From Nocardiopsis dassonvillei_B (lineage in GTDB: Bacteria; Actinomycetota; Actinomycetes; Streptosporangiales; Streptosporangiaceae): a DNA stretch of 64,000 nt. Below, in pieces: positions 49,371 through 58,022 of this stretch; within the stretch, counting starts at the first letter, position 1; every line of letters begins with the position of its first letter. The position numbers and the translations under genes were made by a program. The stretch spans positions 6,324,001 to 6,388,000 of the forward strand of contig NZ_OZ186815.1 in NCBI RefSeq assembly GCF_964273065.1. Direction: 5' to 3'. Under the pieces are notes generated by a model that did no database searches, had not been told where the DNA came from, and saw nothing but the letters and a program-made list of their open reading frames with translations.

Positions 49371-50759
49371 GTGGCGGAAGCCGACTGGCGGTGCGGGGTC
49401 TGCGCCGCGCTCAACGAACCCGGGAACCGGGCCTGCCTGGTGTGCGACACCGTCCGGGCGGTGGCCGCCCGCGGCGGGGGCCCGGCGGACCTGCTGGCGG
49501 AGCCGGCGGGGGCCGACGCCTTCCATGCCCCGGCCGCGCCGCCGCCGACCGTGGGGGAGCTGCCACCGGTCCGCGTCCTGGAGCCCCCGGATCCGCCGCT
49601 CCGGACCCGCGGACGCGCGTCCGCGCCGCCGCCCGACCCCGGGGACGCCTCCGCCCCGCCGAGCGGCCCGCTCCCCGCCGAAACCGCGCCCGCAGGGCCA
49701 CGTGGTGTGTACGGAGCCGGTGGTGTTTTGGGTCCGGGCGGTGTGCACGGTGCTGCTGGTGCCGATGGGGCTTCCGTGTCCTCCAGGGTGCCCGAGGGCG
49801 GTGGGCCTGCCTGGTCGGACGCTGTGCAGGGGACTGGCGGTGTCGACGGGACTCCTGTCTCGGCTGGGGTGCCGGGGAACGACGAGGTTGCCAGGCCACG
49901 TGGTGTGTACGGAGCCGGTGGTGTTTTGGGTCCGGGCGGCGTGCGCGGTGCTGCCGGTGTCGACAGGGCACCCGTCCCGGCCGGGGCGCCGGGGGACGGT
50001 GGGCCTGCCGGGCCGGGCGGTGTCGCCAGGTCCAGCGGGCCGGGTGGTACGGCCGGTGGAGATCCTGTAGCGGACGGAGCGGCGACAGGTGGGCCCGGCG
50101 GTGGTCCTACGGGGCGGAGTGATGCCCGCGCTTCCGGTGGGGGCCCTGCCTCGGTCGAGGTGCTCGGGCCTGCCGGGCCGGGTGGTACCGCCGGGGCGGT
50201 CGTGCCACGCGGTGCGACCGGTTCCGACAGGGGGCCCGCTCCGGCCGGGGGGCCGGCGCGCGCAGCGGCGGAGGCGGTGACGGAGCCGCTGCCGGTGGTG
50301 GGCGGGCGGCGAAGGGACCGGCCGCGGCTGTCGGCCGGGACCGTGCGGGCGCTCGCGCTCGGGGCGGTCGGCCTGACCGCCGTCGTGCTCTGGTGGGTGC
50401 TGCCCCGGGATGGGGGCGACGAGGCGCCGTCCGGGCCCGCGGCCCAGCGTCCCTGCCCCGAGCGGGTGGCCGCGCTCATCCCCGGTTCGGCGGGCGGCCC
50501 GCTGGTGGAGTCCTACGAGACCGCAAGGCACCGGATCGTCCTGTGCGCGGACGGCGCCGGCGGCCTGCACTACTTCGGCGAGTTCCTCGACGGCACCGGA
50601 GAGCCCATCCTGGTCCCCGCCCGCCGAGAGGGGGACGGCTACACCGCCCGGTCGGGGGAGACCCGCTACGAGATCTCCGGCGGGCAGGTCGCCGTCATCG
50701 GCCCGGACGGCACCGAACTGGCCCGCCACGACCTCGTCGAGGCCGACCCGCCCCGGTGA
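49371..50759 (+). CDS. RanBP2-type zinc finger protein with low-complexity linker and one transmembrane span
   Basis: 462 aa. The N-terminus holds a RanBP2-like zinc ribbon (WRCGVCAALN...CLVC, four Cys). Residues ~50-300 are a Gly/Pro/Ala-rich linker with an internal duplication. One transmembrane segment follows near residue 325 (TVRALALGAVGLTAVVLWWVL), then a ~115-residue C-terminal domain with two Cys (PCPERV, IVLCADG). GTG 49371 follows GGAGGATCC. The layout suggests a cytoplasmic zinc finger and a small extracytoplasmic domain. Function unknown. Confidence 0.75.
   Translation: MAEADWRCGVCAALNEPGNRACLVCDTVRAVAARGGGPADLLAEPAGADAFHAPAAPPPTVGELPPVRVLEPPDPPLRTRGRASAPPPDPGDASAPPSGPLPAETAPAGPRGVYGAGGVLGPGGVHGAAGADGASVSSRVPEGGGPAWSDAVQGTGGVDGTPVSAGVPGNDEVARPRGVYGAGGVLGPGGVRGAAGVDRAPVPAGAPGDGGPAGPGGVARSSGPGGTAGGDPVADGAATGGPGGGPTGRSDARASGGGPASVEVLGPAGPGGTAGAVVPRGATGSDRGPAPAGGPARAAAEAVTEPLPVVGGRRRDRPRLSAGTVRALALGAVGLTAVVLWWVLPRDGGDEAPSGPAAQRPCPERVAALIPGSAGGPLVESYETARHRIVLCADGAGGLHYFGEFLDGTGEPILVPARREGDGYTARSGETRYEISGGQVAVIGPDGTELARHDLVEADPPR
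49696..49939 (+). repeat. Two direct copies of a ~46-bp unit, 198 bp apart, inside the linker
   Basis: A segment beginning GGCCACGTGGTGTGTACGG occurs at 49696 and again at 49894. The offset of 198 bp (66 codons) keeps the frame. The copies are identical for about 46 bp, with partial similarity beyond, indicating a recent in-frame duplication in the low-complexity linker. Confidence 0.8.
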
Positions 50760-50796
50760 GGCGGCGGGCGCACCCCGCGGGGCGCGCCCGGACGTG

Positions 50797-50889
50797 CTAG
50801 CGGGTCCTGATCAGCATGGCGATGACGCCGGCGACGAGCATCATCGACAGGCTCACGCACATCAGCACGAAGGCGATGGTTCCGATCAC
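50797..50889 (-). CDS. 30-aa single-span membrane peptide
   Basis: A short reading frame starting GTG at 50889 after GAGGAAG and ending TAG at 50797. It encodes one hydrophobic helix (IGTIAFVLMCVSLSMMLVAG...) with a short basic end (IRTR). Codon third positions are G/C-biased as in real genes. Similar tiny membrane proteins are common but unstudied in actinomycetes; no function is assigned. Confidence 0.55.
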   Translation of the reverse strand: MIGTIAFVLMCVSLSMMLVAGVIAMLIRTR

Positions 50890-51006
50890 GGTGGGGCTTC
50901 CTCACGTTCCTTGCCGGCACTCGCCCGGCGCGTACCTCTACGGTGGGTCACCCTATCTCGCCCCCGGCGGGCCGCCGCGCCGGGGCGGCTGTGGCGACCT
51001 GCGCGT

Positions 51007-51780
51007 TCACCGCCGGTCCCAGGACTCCCGGTAGGTGTCCACCAGCCAGCGGTCGGCCCAGGCGGTGTCGGGATCCTCGGGCAGGTCGGCGCTCGTGCAC
51101 AGGGCGGCCAGCCGCTCCTCCAGCTCCCCGGCGCGCTCCAGCGCCTCGGCCCTGCTGTGCCCGCCGAGGCGCAGTGCGCGCAGCCACCTCCGGTCGGCCT
51201 CGGGCATCGGCAGGGTGATGCGGCCGGTCTCCATCAGTTCCACGCCCTGCACGCCCAGCCGGACCATGTGGTAGGCGAACTTGGTGTCGAACCCGTACTT
51301 CTCCTCGAGTTCGGGCCGGTTGGTGTGCCTGCCGCCGCGGGTGCCCTCCAGCCGGTCGCGCTGGGCGCGCAGGTACCCCAGGAACCGCCGGCCGGCGCGG
51401 CGGGACACGATGCGGTCGCTCCGGGAGCGCAGGTCGCGCCCGGCGTCGGTGACCTCGACGATCTCGTCCTCGGGCACGAACAGGGGCAGCAGCACGGTGG
51501 GGTTGCCGTCCAGGGCCAGTCGCATCCACTTGCGCAGCGAGTAGACGGTGAGGTCCAGGTCGCCGGGCCCGGAGCGCACGTGCTCCCCCTGGGAGCGGTA
51601 CATGTACTGCTCGAACCCGCGCAGGCCGATCACGTACTCGGGGGGCTCGACGCAGATCCCCAGCTCGTCGCGGTCGTGCTGGCCGGGCAGGCCGAGGCCG
51701 TGCGCACCCGAGCCCACCTGGCAGCGCAGGAGGGTGTGCTTCGCGGCGATCTCGGCGAATTCCGGGGATGAGTGCTTCAC
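51007..51780 (-). CDS. RlaP-like nucleotidyltransferase (polymerase beta superfamily, PF10127 type)
   Basis: 257 aa. The polymerase-beta fold signature is visible: GSGAHGLGLPGQHDRDELGI (GSxxxG then DxD-like acids) and a third acidic strand (GDLDLTVYSL). The family is predicted to act in RNA repair (RlaP, RNA-ligase-associated polymerase). GTG 51780 follows TGGAGCC at good spacing; TTG 51810 is an alternative. No RNA ligase gene lies nearby. The tRNA-like array is 9 kb away, so any link is speculative. Confidence 0.8.
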   Translation of the reverse strand: MKHSSPEFAEIAAKHTLLRCQVGSGAHGLGLPGQHDRDELGICVEPPEYVIGLRGFEQYMYRSQGEHVRSGPGDLDLTVYSLRKWMRLALDGNPTVLLPLFVPEDEIVEVTDAGRDLRSRSDRIVSRRAGRRFLGYLRAQRDRLEGTRGGRHTNRPELEEKYGFDTKFAYHMVRLGVQGVELMETGRITLPMPEADRRWLRALRLGGHSRAEALERAGELEERLAALCTSADLPEDPDTAWADRWLVDTYRESWDRR

Positions 51781-52010
51781 GGACGGCTCCAGTGGTCGGG
51801 TCACCGGCAAACTACCGGTCCGGCGCGGGAGCCGCCCGTGGTTTTCGCCCGGGGCACACCGGTGAGAGGCACATGTCCTTAATGCGAATTATTTAAGGAA
51901 ACGGTCTTCAAGGGACCCCCGGTACTTGCCGACCGGGCCCGGGAACCGTTTACTTGGCGGCATATCGCGCGCGAACGGTGTTCCACCGCTCCCGGACAGG
52001 AAGAAGGAAC

Positions 52011-52811
52011 GTGTCCTCCGAAACGCCCCCCAAGATCGACACCACCGTCCCCCACAACGCCCGCATCTGGAACTACTGGCTGGGCGGCAAGGACAACTAC
52101 CCCGTCGACCGCGAGATGGGCGAGCAGATCCGCTCGTTCTTCCCGGAGATCGTGGACAACGCGATCGCCGACCGGGCCTTCCTGGTCCGCACCGTCACCT
52201 ACCTCACCCGCGAGGAGGGCGTCCGCCAGTTCCTCGACATCGGCACCGGCCTGCCCACCCTCAACAACACCCACGAGGTGGCCCAGGGCATCGCCCCGGA
52301 CTCGCGCGTCGTCTACGTCGACAACGACCCCCTGGTGCTCGCCCACGCCCGCGCCCTGCTCACCGGCAGTGACGAGGGTGTCACCGACTACATCGACGCC
52401 GACCTGCGCGACCCCGAGGGCATCCTCGCCAAGGCCGCGCAGACCCTCGACCTGTCGCGGCCGGTGGGCCTGATGCTGCTCGGCGTCGTGAACTTCGTCG
52501 ACGACGACGCCGAGGTCCGGAGCATCCTGGACACCCTGCTGGGAGCCCTGGCCCCGGGCAGCTTCCTGGTGGTCTCCCACCCCGTGGACGACATCGACCG
52601 CGAGCGCGCCCACCAGGTGGCGGCGGCCTGGAACGAGAAGGGCACGCCCAAGCTCACCGTCCGCACCGGCAAGGACGTCGAGGGGCTGTTCGAGGGCCTG
52701 GAGCTGCTGGAGCCGGGTGTGGTCTCCTGCTCTCTGTGGCGCCCGGCGGAGACGGAGATCGGCGAGGTCCGCCCGGTCGCAGAGTACGGCGGCGTCGGCC
52801 GCAAGAACTGA
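52011..52811 (+). CDS. DUF574-family SAM-dependent methyltransferase
   Basis: 266 aa matching the actinobacterial DUF574 (Methyltransf_19) group: N-terminal PHNARIWNYWLGGKDNY, SAM-binding FLDIGTGLPT and VVYVDNDPLVLAHARAL. Dozens of paralogues occur per actinomycete genome, often beside regulators; substrates are unknown. The GTG start follows AAGAAGGAAC. It stands alone here. Confidence 0.9.
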   Translation: MSSETPPKIDTTVPHNARIWNYWLGGKDNYPVDREMGEQIRSFFPEIVDNAIADRAFLVRTVTYLTREEGVRQFLDIGTGLPTLNNTHEVAQGIAPDSRVVYVDNDPLVLAHARALLTGSDEGVTDYIDADLRDPEGILAKAAQTLDLSRPVGLMLLGVVNFVDDDAEVRSILDTLLGALAPGSFLVVSHPVDDIDRERAHQVAAAWNEKGTPKLTVRTGKDVEGLFEGLELLEPGVVSCSLWRPAETEIGEVRPVAEYGGVGRKN

Positions 52812-52964
52812 CCCGCGCCGGCCCCGCCCCCGCGGGCGGGGCCGCACCGCGCCCCCGGCGGCCGCCCGGACCGCCCGCCCGCGACGGCACCCCGGGCAGA
52901 GGCGCCCGGGAACGTCCCCGGGGCGTGCGACCCTGGCGGGAACACCGGAGCAGAGGAGACGGCC

Positions 52965-53426
52965 ATGGGGGGACGCGTCGACCGGAGCGAGCGGCGCATC
53001 GCCGCACCGGCGGGAGAGGTCTACCGGGCCCTGCTGGACCCGGCCGCGCTGGAGCGCTGGCTGCCGCCCGCGGGGATGACCGGCCGCATGGAGCGCTTCG
53101 ACGCGCGCCAGGGAGGGGGCTTCCGGCTGGCCCTCACCTACCGGGAGCCGGGGCGGGGCAAGACCGACGCGGACACCGACGTCGTCGAGGTGGGCTTCGC
53201 CGAGCTCGTCCCCGGAGAGCGGGTCGTGCAGCGGGCGGTGTTCGAGTCCGACGACCCGGCCTACGCCGGGACCATGACGATGACCTGGGCGCTCGCCCCC
53301 GACGCCGGCGGCACCGTGGTGACCGTCACCGCCGAGGACGTGCCGCCGGGTGTCTCCGCCGAGGACCACGCGGCCGGGCTCGCCTCCTCCCTTGCCCAGC
53401 TGGCCGCCTTCGTCGAATCCGGCTGA
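52965..53426 (+). CDS. SRPBCC (AHSA1-like) domain protein
   Basis: 153 aa START/Bet v1-like domain of the AHSA1 group: N-terminal RRIAAPAGEVYRALLDP with ALERWLPP, strands through FRLALTY, and a long C-terminal helix (HAAGLASSLAQLAAFVE). Such proteins bind hydrophobic ligands or act as small stress proteins. It converges on arsC, with a possible hairpin (CCCCGG at 53431, CCGGGG at 53448) between them. Confidence 0.87.
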   Translation: MGGRVDRSERRIAAPAGEVYRALLDPAALERWLPPAGMTGRMERFDARQGGGFRLALTYREPGRGKTDADTDVVEVGFAELVPGERVVQRAVFESDDPAYAGTMTMTWALAPDAGGTVVTVTAEDVPPGVSAEDHAAGLASSLAQLAAFVESG

Positions 53427-53454
53427 GCCGCCCCGGCCTGCCCTCGACCGGGGT

Positions 53455-53865
53455 TCACCGGGGCAGGAGCTCCCCGATGAGCTCCTCGACCCGCTCGCGG
53501 ATCTCGTCGCGGATGGGGCGCACGGACTCCACCCCCCGCCCGGCGGGGTCGGGCAGCTCCCAGTCGAGGTAGCGCTTGCCGGGGAAGAAGGGGCAGGTGT
53601 CGCCGCAGCCCATGGTGACGCACACGTCGGAGGCCTCCACGGCGTCGGCGGTGAGCAGCTTGGGGTGCTGGTCGGTGATGTCGATGCCGACCTCGGCCAT
53701 GGCCTCGACCACGGCGGGGTTGAGGCCGTCGGCGGGCGCGGACCCGGCGGAGCGGACCTCCACACGGCCCCCGGACAGGTGGGTGAGCCAGGCGGCGGCC
53801 ATCTGGGAGCGTCCGGCGTTGTGCACGCAGACGAACAGGACGGACGGCTTGTCAGCGGTGGTCAT
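53455..53865 (-). CDS. arsC: Arsenate reductase, low-molecular-weight phosphatase type
   Basis: 136 aa. The P-loop FVCVHNAGRSQM (Cys and Arg of the phosphatase loop) and further cysteines in VTMGCGDTCPFFPG match ArsC of the thioredoxin/mycothiol-linked class, which reduces arsenate to arsenite. It is divergent from the arsR-acr3-arsO operon across a 247-bp region. An Asp-Pro block (LPDPAG) supplies the general acid. Confidence 0.93.
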   Translation of the reverse strand: MTTADKPSVLFVCVHNAGRSQMAAAWLTHLSGGRVEVRSAGSAPADGLNPAVVEAMAEVGIDITDQHPKLLTADAVEASDVCVTMGCGDTCPFFPGKRYLDWELPDPAGRGVESVRPIRDEIRERVEELIGELLPR

Positions 53866-54102
53866 GGCGGGTCTTCCTACTCGGTTTCGGCGGAGGCGGT
53901 GACGGGCGACGGGCGGGTCGGGAGGGGCCGGGGTCGCGGCCGCGCACGGACGGCTCCCGCGTCGGCCGTATTCCGATCGGTCCCCCGGCGGCCAGGGTGC
54001 CCGGGTGCTCCCGGTCGACCGCGCGGAGGGGTACGTCCACGGCGGCCTCCCGGAGGCGGGCGGGGGGCCGGGGCCAACGCATCAGCATTCGATGATGGGA
54101 TA

Positions 54103-54122
54103 ATATCAGTGCATGCTGATAT
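54103..54122. promoter_or_regulatory. ArsR operator overlapping the arsR start codon
   Basis: ATATCAG (54103-54109) and CTGATAT (54116-54122) are perfect arms around TGCATG, and the arsR ATG (54113) lies in the spacer. A GATAAT -10 element (54099-54104) just upstream would start transcription at or within a few bases of the ATG, so the operator covers the promoter start and the transcript is probably leaderless. Confidence 0.8.
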
Positions 54123-54424
54123 CAGTCGACGCTGACCTCATGAAGGCGCTGGCGGACCCCCTGCGGATGCGGATCCTCTCCCTGCTGTCCCATGAGACCC
54201 TGTGCACCACCCACCTCATGGAGGAGACCGGGGCCCGGCAGACCAACCTGTCCAACCACCTGCGCGTCCTGCGAGAGGCGGGCCTGGTGGAGACCGAGCC
54301 CTGCGGCCGCTTCACCTACTACCGGCTGGTCCCCGAGCGCCTGGAGTCCCTCTCCACCGCCCTGGCGGAGGTGGCCGCGACCGCCCGCACCACGGGCGCG
54401 GCCGACCGGAAGCGGGCCTGCTGA
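54113..54424 (+). CDS. arsR: ArsR-family arsenical repressor
   Basis: 103 aa winged helix. The N-terminal helix ADLMKALADPLRMRILSLLS is followed by ETLCTTHLMEETG, RQTNLSNHLRVLREAGLV and the wing PCGRFTYYRL. Cysteines at TLC (about residue 31), in PCG and at the C-terminal end (RKRAC) are candidate arsenite ligands. ATG 54113 is kept because -10 and operator geometry suggest a leaderless mRNA; ATG 54140 has no ribosome site. Stop and next start overlap (TGATG). Confidence 0.92.
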   Translation: MLISVDADLMKALADPLRMRILSLLSHETLCTTHLMEETGARQTNLSNHLRVLREAGLVETEPCGRFTYYRLVPERLESLSTALAEVAATARTTGAADRKRAC

Positions 54425-55518
54425 TGACCCGTCTGCAGCCGACCCGGGGCCCCGGCTTCTCCGTCGTCGCGAAACTCTCGTTCCCGGACCGGTTCCTGGC
54501 GGTGTGGATCCTGCTCGCCATGGCCGCCGGGCTGGCGCTGGGCCGCCTGGTCCCGGGCCTGAACGAGGTCCTGGCCGCGGTGGAGGTCGGCGGGATCTCC
54601 CTGCCCATCGCCCTGGGCCTGCTGGTCATGATGTACCCGGTGCTGGCCAGGGTCCGCTACGACCGGCTGGACACCGTCATCCGCGACAGGCGCCTGCTCG
54701 TCTCGTCCCTGGTGGTCAACTGGGCCGTCGGCCCGGCGGTGATGTTCGCCCTGGCCTGGATCTTCCTGGCGGACCTGCCCGAGTACCGCACCGGACTGAT
54801 CATCGTCGGCCTGGCCCGCTGCATCGCCATGGTCATCATCTGGAACGACCTGGCCTGCGGGAACCGGGAGGCCGCCGCCGTCCTGGTCGCGCTCAACTCG
54901 GTCTTCCAGGTGCTGGCCTTCGGCCTGCTGGGCTGGTTCTACCTCGACCTGCTCCCCGGATGGCTGGGTCTGGACACCGGCGGACTCGACGCCTCCCCCT
55001 GGCTGATCGCCCTGAACGTGGTGATCTTCCTCGGCGTGCCGCTGGCCGCCGGGTTCCTCACCCGCCGCGTCGGCGAGAGGCGCCTGGGACGGGACCGCTA
55101 CGAGTCGTCCTTCCTGCCGCGGATAGGCCCGTGGGCCCTGTACGGGCTGCTGTTCACGATCGTCCTGCTGTTCGCCCTCCAGGGCGACCGGATCATCGAC
55201 CGGCCGCTGGACGTGGTGCGCATCGCCCTGCCGCTGCTCGCCTACTTCGCCATCATGTGGTTCGGCACCTTCGCCCTGGGCAGGGCGCTGGGCATGGACT
55301 ACGGACGCACCACCACACTGGCGTTCACCGCCGCGGGCAACAACTTCGAGCTGGCGATCGCGGTGGCCGTCGCGACCTTCGGGGTGGCCTCCGGGCAGGC
55401 GCTGGCCGGTGTGGTGGGACCGCTGATCGAGGTGCCCGTGCTGGTGGGCCTGGTGTACGTGTCCCTGGCCCTGCGCAAGCGCTTCGCCGCGCCCTCCGGG
55501 GGCGGCGATGGCCGCTGA
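54424..55518 (+). CDS. acr3: ACR3-family arsenite efflux transporter
   Basis: 364 aa with about ten membrane spans. It has the ACR3 signatures: GLARCIAMVIIWNDLACG with the conserved membrane Cys, ALNSVFQ, and FTAAGNNFELAIAVAVA. It exports arsenite produced by ArsC. The ATG overlaps the arsR stop by one base, and the gene overlaps arsO by 11 nt. Confidence 0.95.
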   Translation: MTRLQPTRGPGFSVVAKLSFPDRFLAVWILLAMAAGLALGRLVPGLNEVLAAVEVGGISLPIALGLLVMMYPVLARVRYDRLDTVIRDRRLLVSSLVVNWAVGPAVMFALAWIFLADLPEYRTGLIIVGLARCIAMVIIWNDLACGNREAAAVLVALNSVFQVLAFGLLGWFYLDLLPGWLGLDTGGLDASPWLIALNVVIFLGVPLAAGFLTRRVGERRLGRDRYESSFLPRIGPWALYGLLFTIVLLFALQGDRIIDRPLDVVRIALPLLAYFAIMWFGTFALGRALGMDYGRTTTLAFTAAGNNFELAIAVAVATFGVASGQALAGVVGPLIEVPVLVGLVYVSLALRKRFAAPSGGGDGR

Positions 55519-56560
55519 GCGCACCGCCGACGTCGTGGTGGTCGGCGGCGGACAGGCCGGACTCGCCGCGGGGTACTTCCTGCGCCGGGCCGGTGCGGAC
55601 TTCGTGATCCTGGACGCGGCCGGACGCCCCGGCGGCTCCTGGCCCGACTACTGGGACTCGCTGCGGCTGTTCTCCCCGGCCGGACACAGCATGCTCCCCG
55701 GCTGGTGGATGCCGGAGGAGCCGGGACGGGAGTACCCCTCGGCGGCCCACGTCGCGTGGTACCTGTCCGAGTACGAGCGCCGCTACGACCTGCCCGTGCA
55801 CCGGCCGGTGCGCGTGGAGGCGGTCGAACGCGCCGAGGGCGCCCTGCGCGTGCGCACCGGCCGTGGGACCTGGACCGCCCGCCACGTCGTCAGCGCCACC
55901 GGCACCTGGCGCGCACCGCACGTCCCCGACATCGCGGGACGGGAGGTGTTCGGCGGCCGGCAGCTCCACACCGTCGACTACCGTCGCCCCGGGGAGTTCG
56001 CCGGGCTGCGGGTGGCCGTCGTGGGCGGCGGCAACTCGGCGGCGCAGATCCTGGCGGAGCTGTCCCGGGTGGCCGAGACCACGTGGGTCACCGCCCGGCC
56101 GCCGCGCCTCATGCCCGACGACGTGGACGGGCGGGCGCTCTTCGCCATCGCCACCGGGGCCCAGCGGTCGGGGGCGGCGGGCGTGGGCGCCCTGGGCGAC
56201 ATCGTGATGGTGCCGAGCGTGAGGGAGGCGCGTGACCGCGGCGCGCTCAAGGCCGAGCCGATGTTCGAGCGGCTGACCCCCTCCGGGGCGCTGTGGGCGG
56301 ACGGCACCGCGGCCGACTTCGACGCGGTCCTGTGGTGCACGGGCTTCCGGCCGGTGCTGGACCACCTGGCCCCGCTGGGCGTGACCGACGCGCGGGGGCG
56401 GATCCCGGTGACGGGCACCCGCTCACGCGCCGAACCCGGGCTGCACCTGCTGGGCTACGGCGACTGGACCGGCCCGGCCTCGGCCACCCTCATCGGCGCG
56501 GGCCGCACCGCCAAGGCCGCCGTGGCGGAGATCGCCCGCTCCCTGGGGAACGGGTCCTGA
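55508..56560 (+). CDS. arsO: ArsO-like flavin-dependent monooxygenase
   Basis: 350 aa FAD/NADPH enzyme: N-terminal VVVVGGGQAGLAAGYFL, a PGGSWPDYWDSLRLFSPA block typical of the ArsO group, a second Rossmann motif VAVVGGGNSAAQIL, and the C-terminal ATG-like LHLLGYGDWTG. Encoded after acr3 with overlap. ArsO proteins occur in many actinobacterial ars operons and are thought to modify arsenicals, but the reaction is not settled. Confidence 0.88.
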   Translation: MAAERTADVVVVGGGQAGLAAGYFLRRAGADFVILDAAGRPGGSWPDYWDSLRLFSPAGHSMLPGWWMPEEPGREYPSAAHVAWYLSEYERRYDLPVHRPVRVEAVERAEGALRVRTGRGTWTARHVVSATGTWRAPHVPDIAGREVFGGRQLHTVDYRRPGEFAGLRVAVVGGGNSAAQILAELSRVAETTWVTARPPRLMPDDVDGRALFAIATGAQRSGAAGVGALGDIVMVPSVREARDRGALKAEPMFERLTPSGALWADGTAADFDAVLWCTGFRPVLDHLAPLGVTDARGRIPVTGTRSRAEPGLHLLGYGDWTGPASATLIGAGRTAKAAVAEIARSLGNGS

Positions 56561-56647
56561 CGGGGCACGCCGGGGCACGCCGGGGACCGGCTCGGACCCC
56601 GGCGCGCCCCGGCGGGCCGGGCATGGTGCCGGTGGACGGCCCGGGGC

Positions 56648-57787
56648 TCAGGGCGCGGCCCCGGAGAGGTGTCCGGAGAACAGCACCAGCGCCCGGGCCG
56701 CCTCCGCCGGAACGGTCAGGTCCAGCCCCGTCACCTCGCGGAACGCCTGGAGCCGGTTCACCACCGTGTTGCGGTGGCAGTACAGGGACTCCGCGGTCGC
56801 CTTCACCGACCCCGTCGCCGCGTAGTGCTCCAGGGTCTCCAGCAGCCGTCCCCGGGCGTCCGCGTCCAGGGCCGAGACCCGCTCCACCGCCTCCCGGCCG
56901 AAGCCGGGCAGCACCTCGGCCAACCGGTCCCGTGCCAGCGCGGGCCACACCTCCTCCGCCCCCACGAACCCCTCCCCGGGGCGGGAGTACCGGGCCAGCC
57001 GCCGGGCCGCCGCGATCGCGACGGGCACCTCCGCCAGCCCCCGCACCCCCGGGACCGCACCGCCGGACGCCCCCTCCAGCGGTACCGGCCACCGGGCCCT
57101 CTCCACCCGCACCAGCGCCACCCCGTCGTCGAACTCCCACGTCAGGCACCCGTCGCGGGCCGGTCCGCCCAGCTCCGAGCGCCTCCCCGGGCCCGCCGGC
57201 ACGGCGAACCGCACCTCGAACACCCCGTCCGCGGGCACCCCGAGCACGGGGGCGACCTCCTCCGCCACCTCGGCGGCCCGGTCGCCCGACCCCAGCAGCC
57301 GGGACAGCGCCTGGGCCGCCTCGGCCCGCGAATCGCGCTCCAGCGCCGCCCGCTCCTCCAGGAACGCGGCCTGCACGTCGCTGATGTACTGCTCGACCGT
57401 GCCGAGGATCTCCTCCACGTGCAGCACCAGGATCTGCGCCGAGTCCGCGCCGCCCGCGCGCACCAGCCCCGCCCACAGCACCCGGAAGTCCAGCCGCACC
57501 GCCTCCAGCAGGTCCTCGCGCGCCACCCCCTGCCGGGCCCTCCGCACCCCCAGCCGGGCCGGCAGGTCGCGCAGGTGCCCGGGCAGCGGCAGCCCGGCCA
57601 GGCGCCGGGTGAGCATGTCGAAGGTGTCGGTCGCGGTCCGGCGCAGGTCGTCCTCGGGGATCAGCCCGTCGGTGTAGCGCCCCAGCGCCGCCAGCCGCTC
57701 GAGGAAGTCGGCCACCAGCCCGTCGCGGTCCCGGGCCAGCAGCTCCAGCATCCTCGGCCACGGCTGCGGGCCGTCCGGGTCCACCAC
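56648..57787 (-). CDS. PucR/CdaR-type transcriptional regulator
   Basis: 379 aa from GTG 57787, which has GGGAGG 6 nt upstream; a longer form from ATG 57841 (397 aa) is possible. The C-terminal PucR HTH_30 domain is clear (LLETLEHYAATGSVKATAESLYCHRNTVVNRLQAFREVTG). The N-terminal half is a RsbRD-like helical sensor (LVADFLERLAALG...). PucR-type proteins control purine/ureide and amino-acid use. It is divergent from the M20 amidohydrolase gene, a probable target. Confidence 0.88.
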   Translation of the reverse strand: MVDPDGPQPWPRMLELLARDRDGLVADFLERLAALGRYTDGLIPEDDLRRTATDTFDMLTRRLAGLPLPGHLRDLPARLGVRRARQGVAREDLLEAVRLDFRVLWAGLVRAGGADSAQILVLHVEEILGTVEQYISDVQAAFLEERAALERDSRAEAAQALSRLLGSGDRAAEVAEEVAPVLGVPADGVFEVRFAVPAGPGRRSELGGPARDGCLTWEFDDGVALVRVERARWPVPLEGASGGAVPGVRGLAEVPVAIAAARRLARYSRPGEGFVGAEEVWPALARDRLAEVLPGFGREAVERVSALDADARGRLLETLEHYAATGSVKATAESLYCHRNTVVNRLQAFREVTGLDLTVPAEAARALVLFSGHLSGAAP

Positions 57788-58022
57788 GTGCTGCCTCCCC
57801 ACGGCGTCCTTGGGCGAATACACCGCTGACGATGGTGCCACGGTTCCGGGTCGCTCCGTGCACGCCGCCCCAGCTGGTCCGACGCGAAGGGGCCGGCGCT
57901 CGGTGCCGCGGCTCCGTGGTCATGTGCACAGCCGGGGCACGAAATCTTGGGTGAATGGCGATTGAGCGCAGCCGCGCCCCCGCCGAGGATGGGAACGTCA
58001 CCACCGGCACCGAGAGGAACCC

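Noticed and set aside
49696..49939. Short CRISPR-like repeat array
   Set aside because: Only two copies, spaced 198 bp apart in frame inside a coding linker; a tandem gene-internal duplication explains it.
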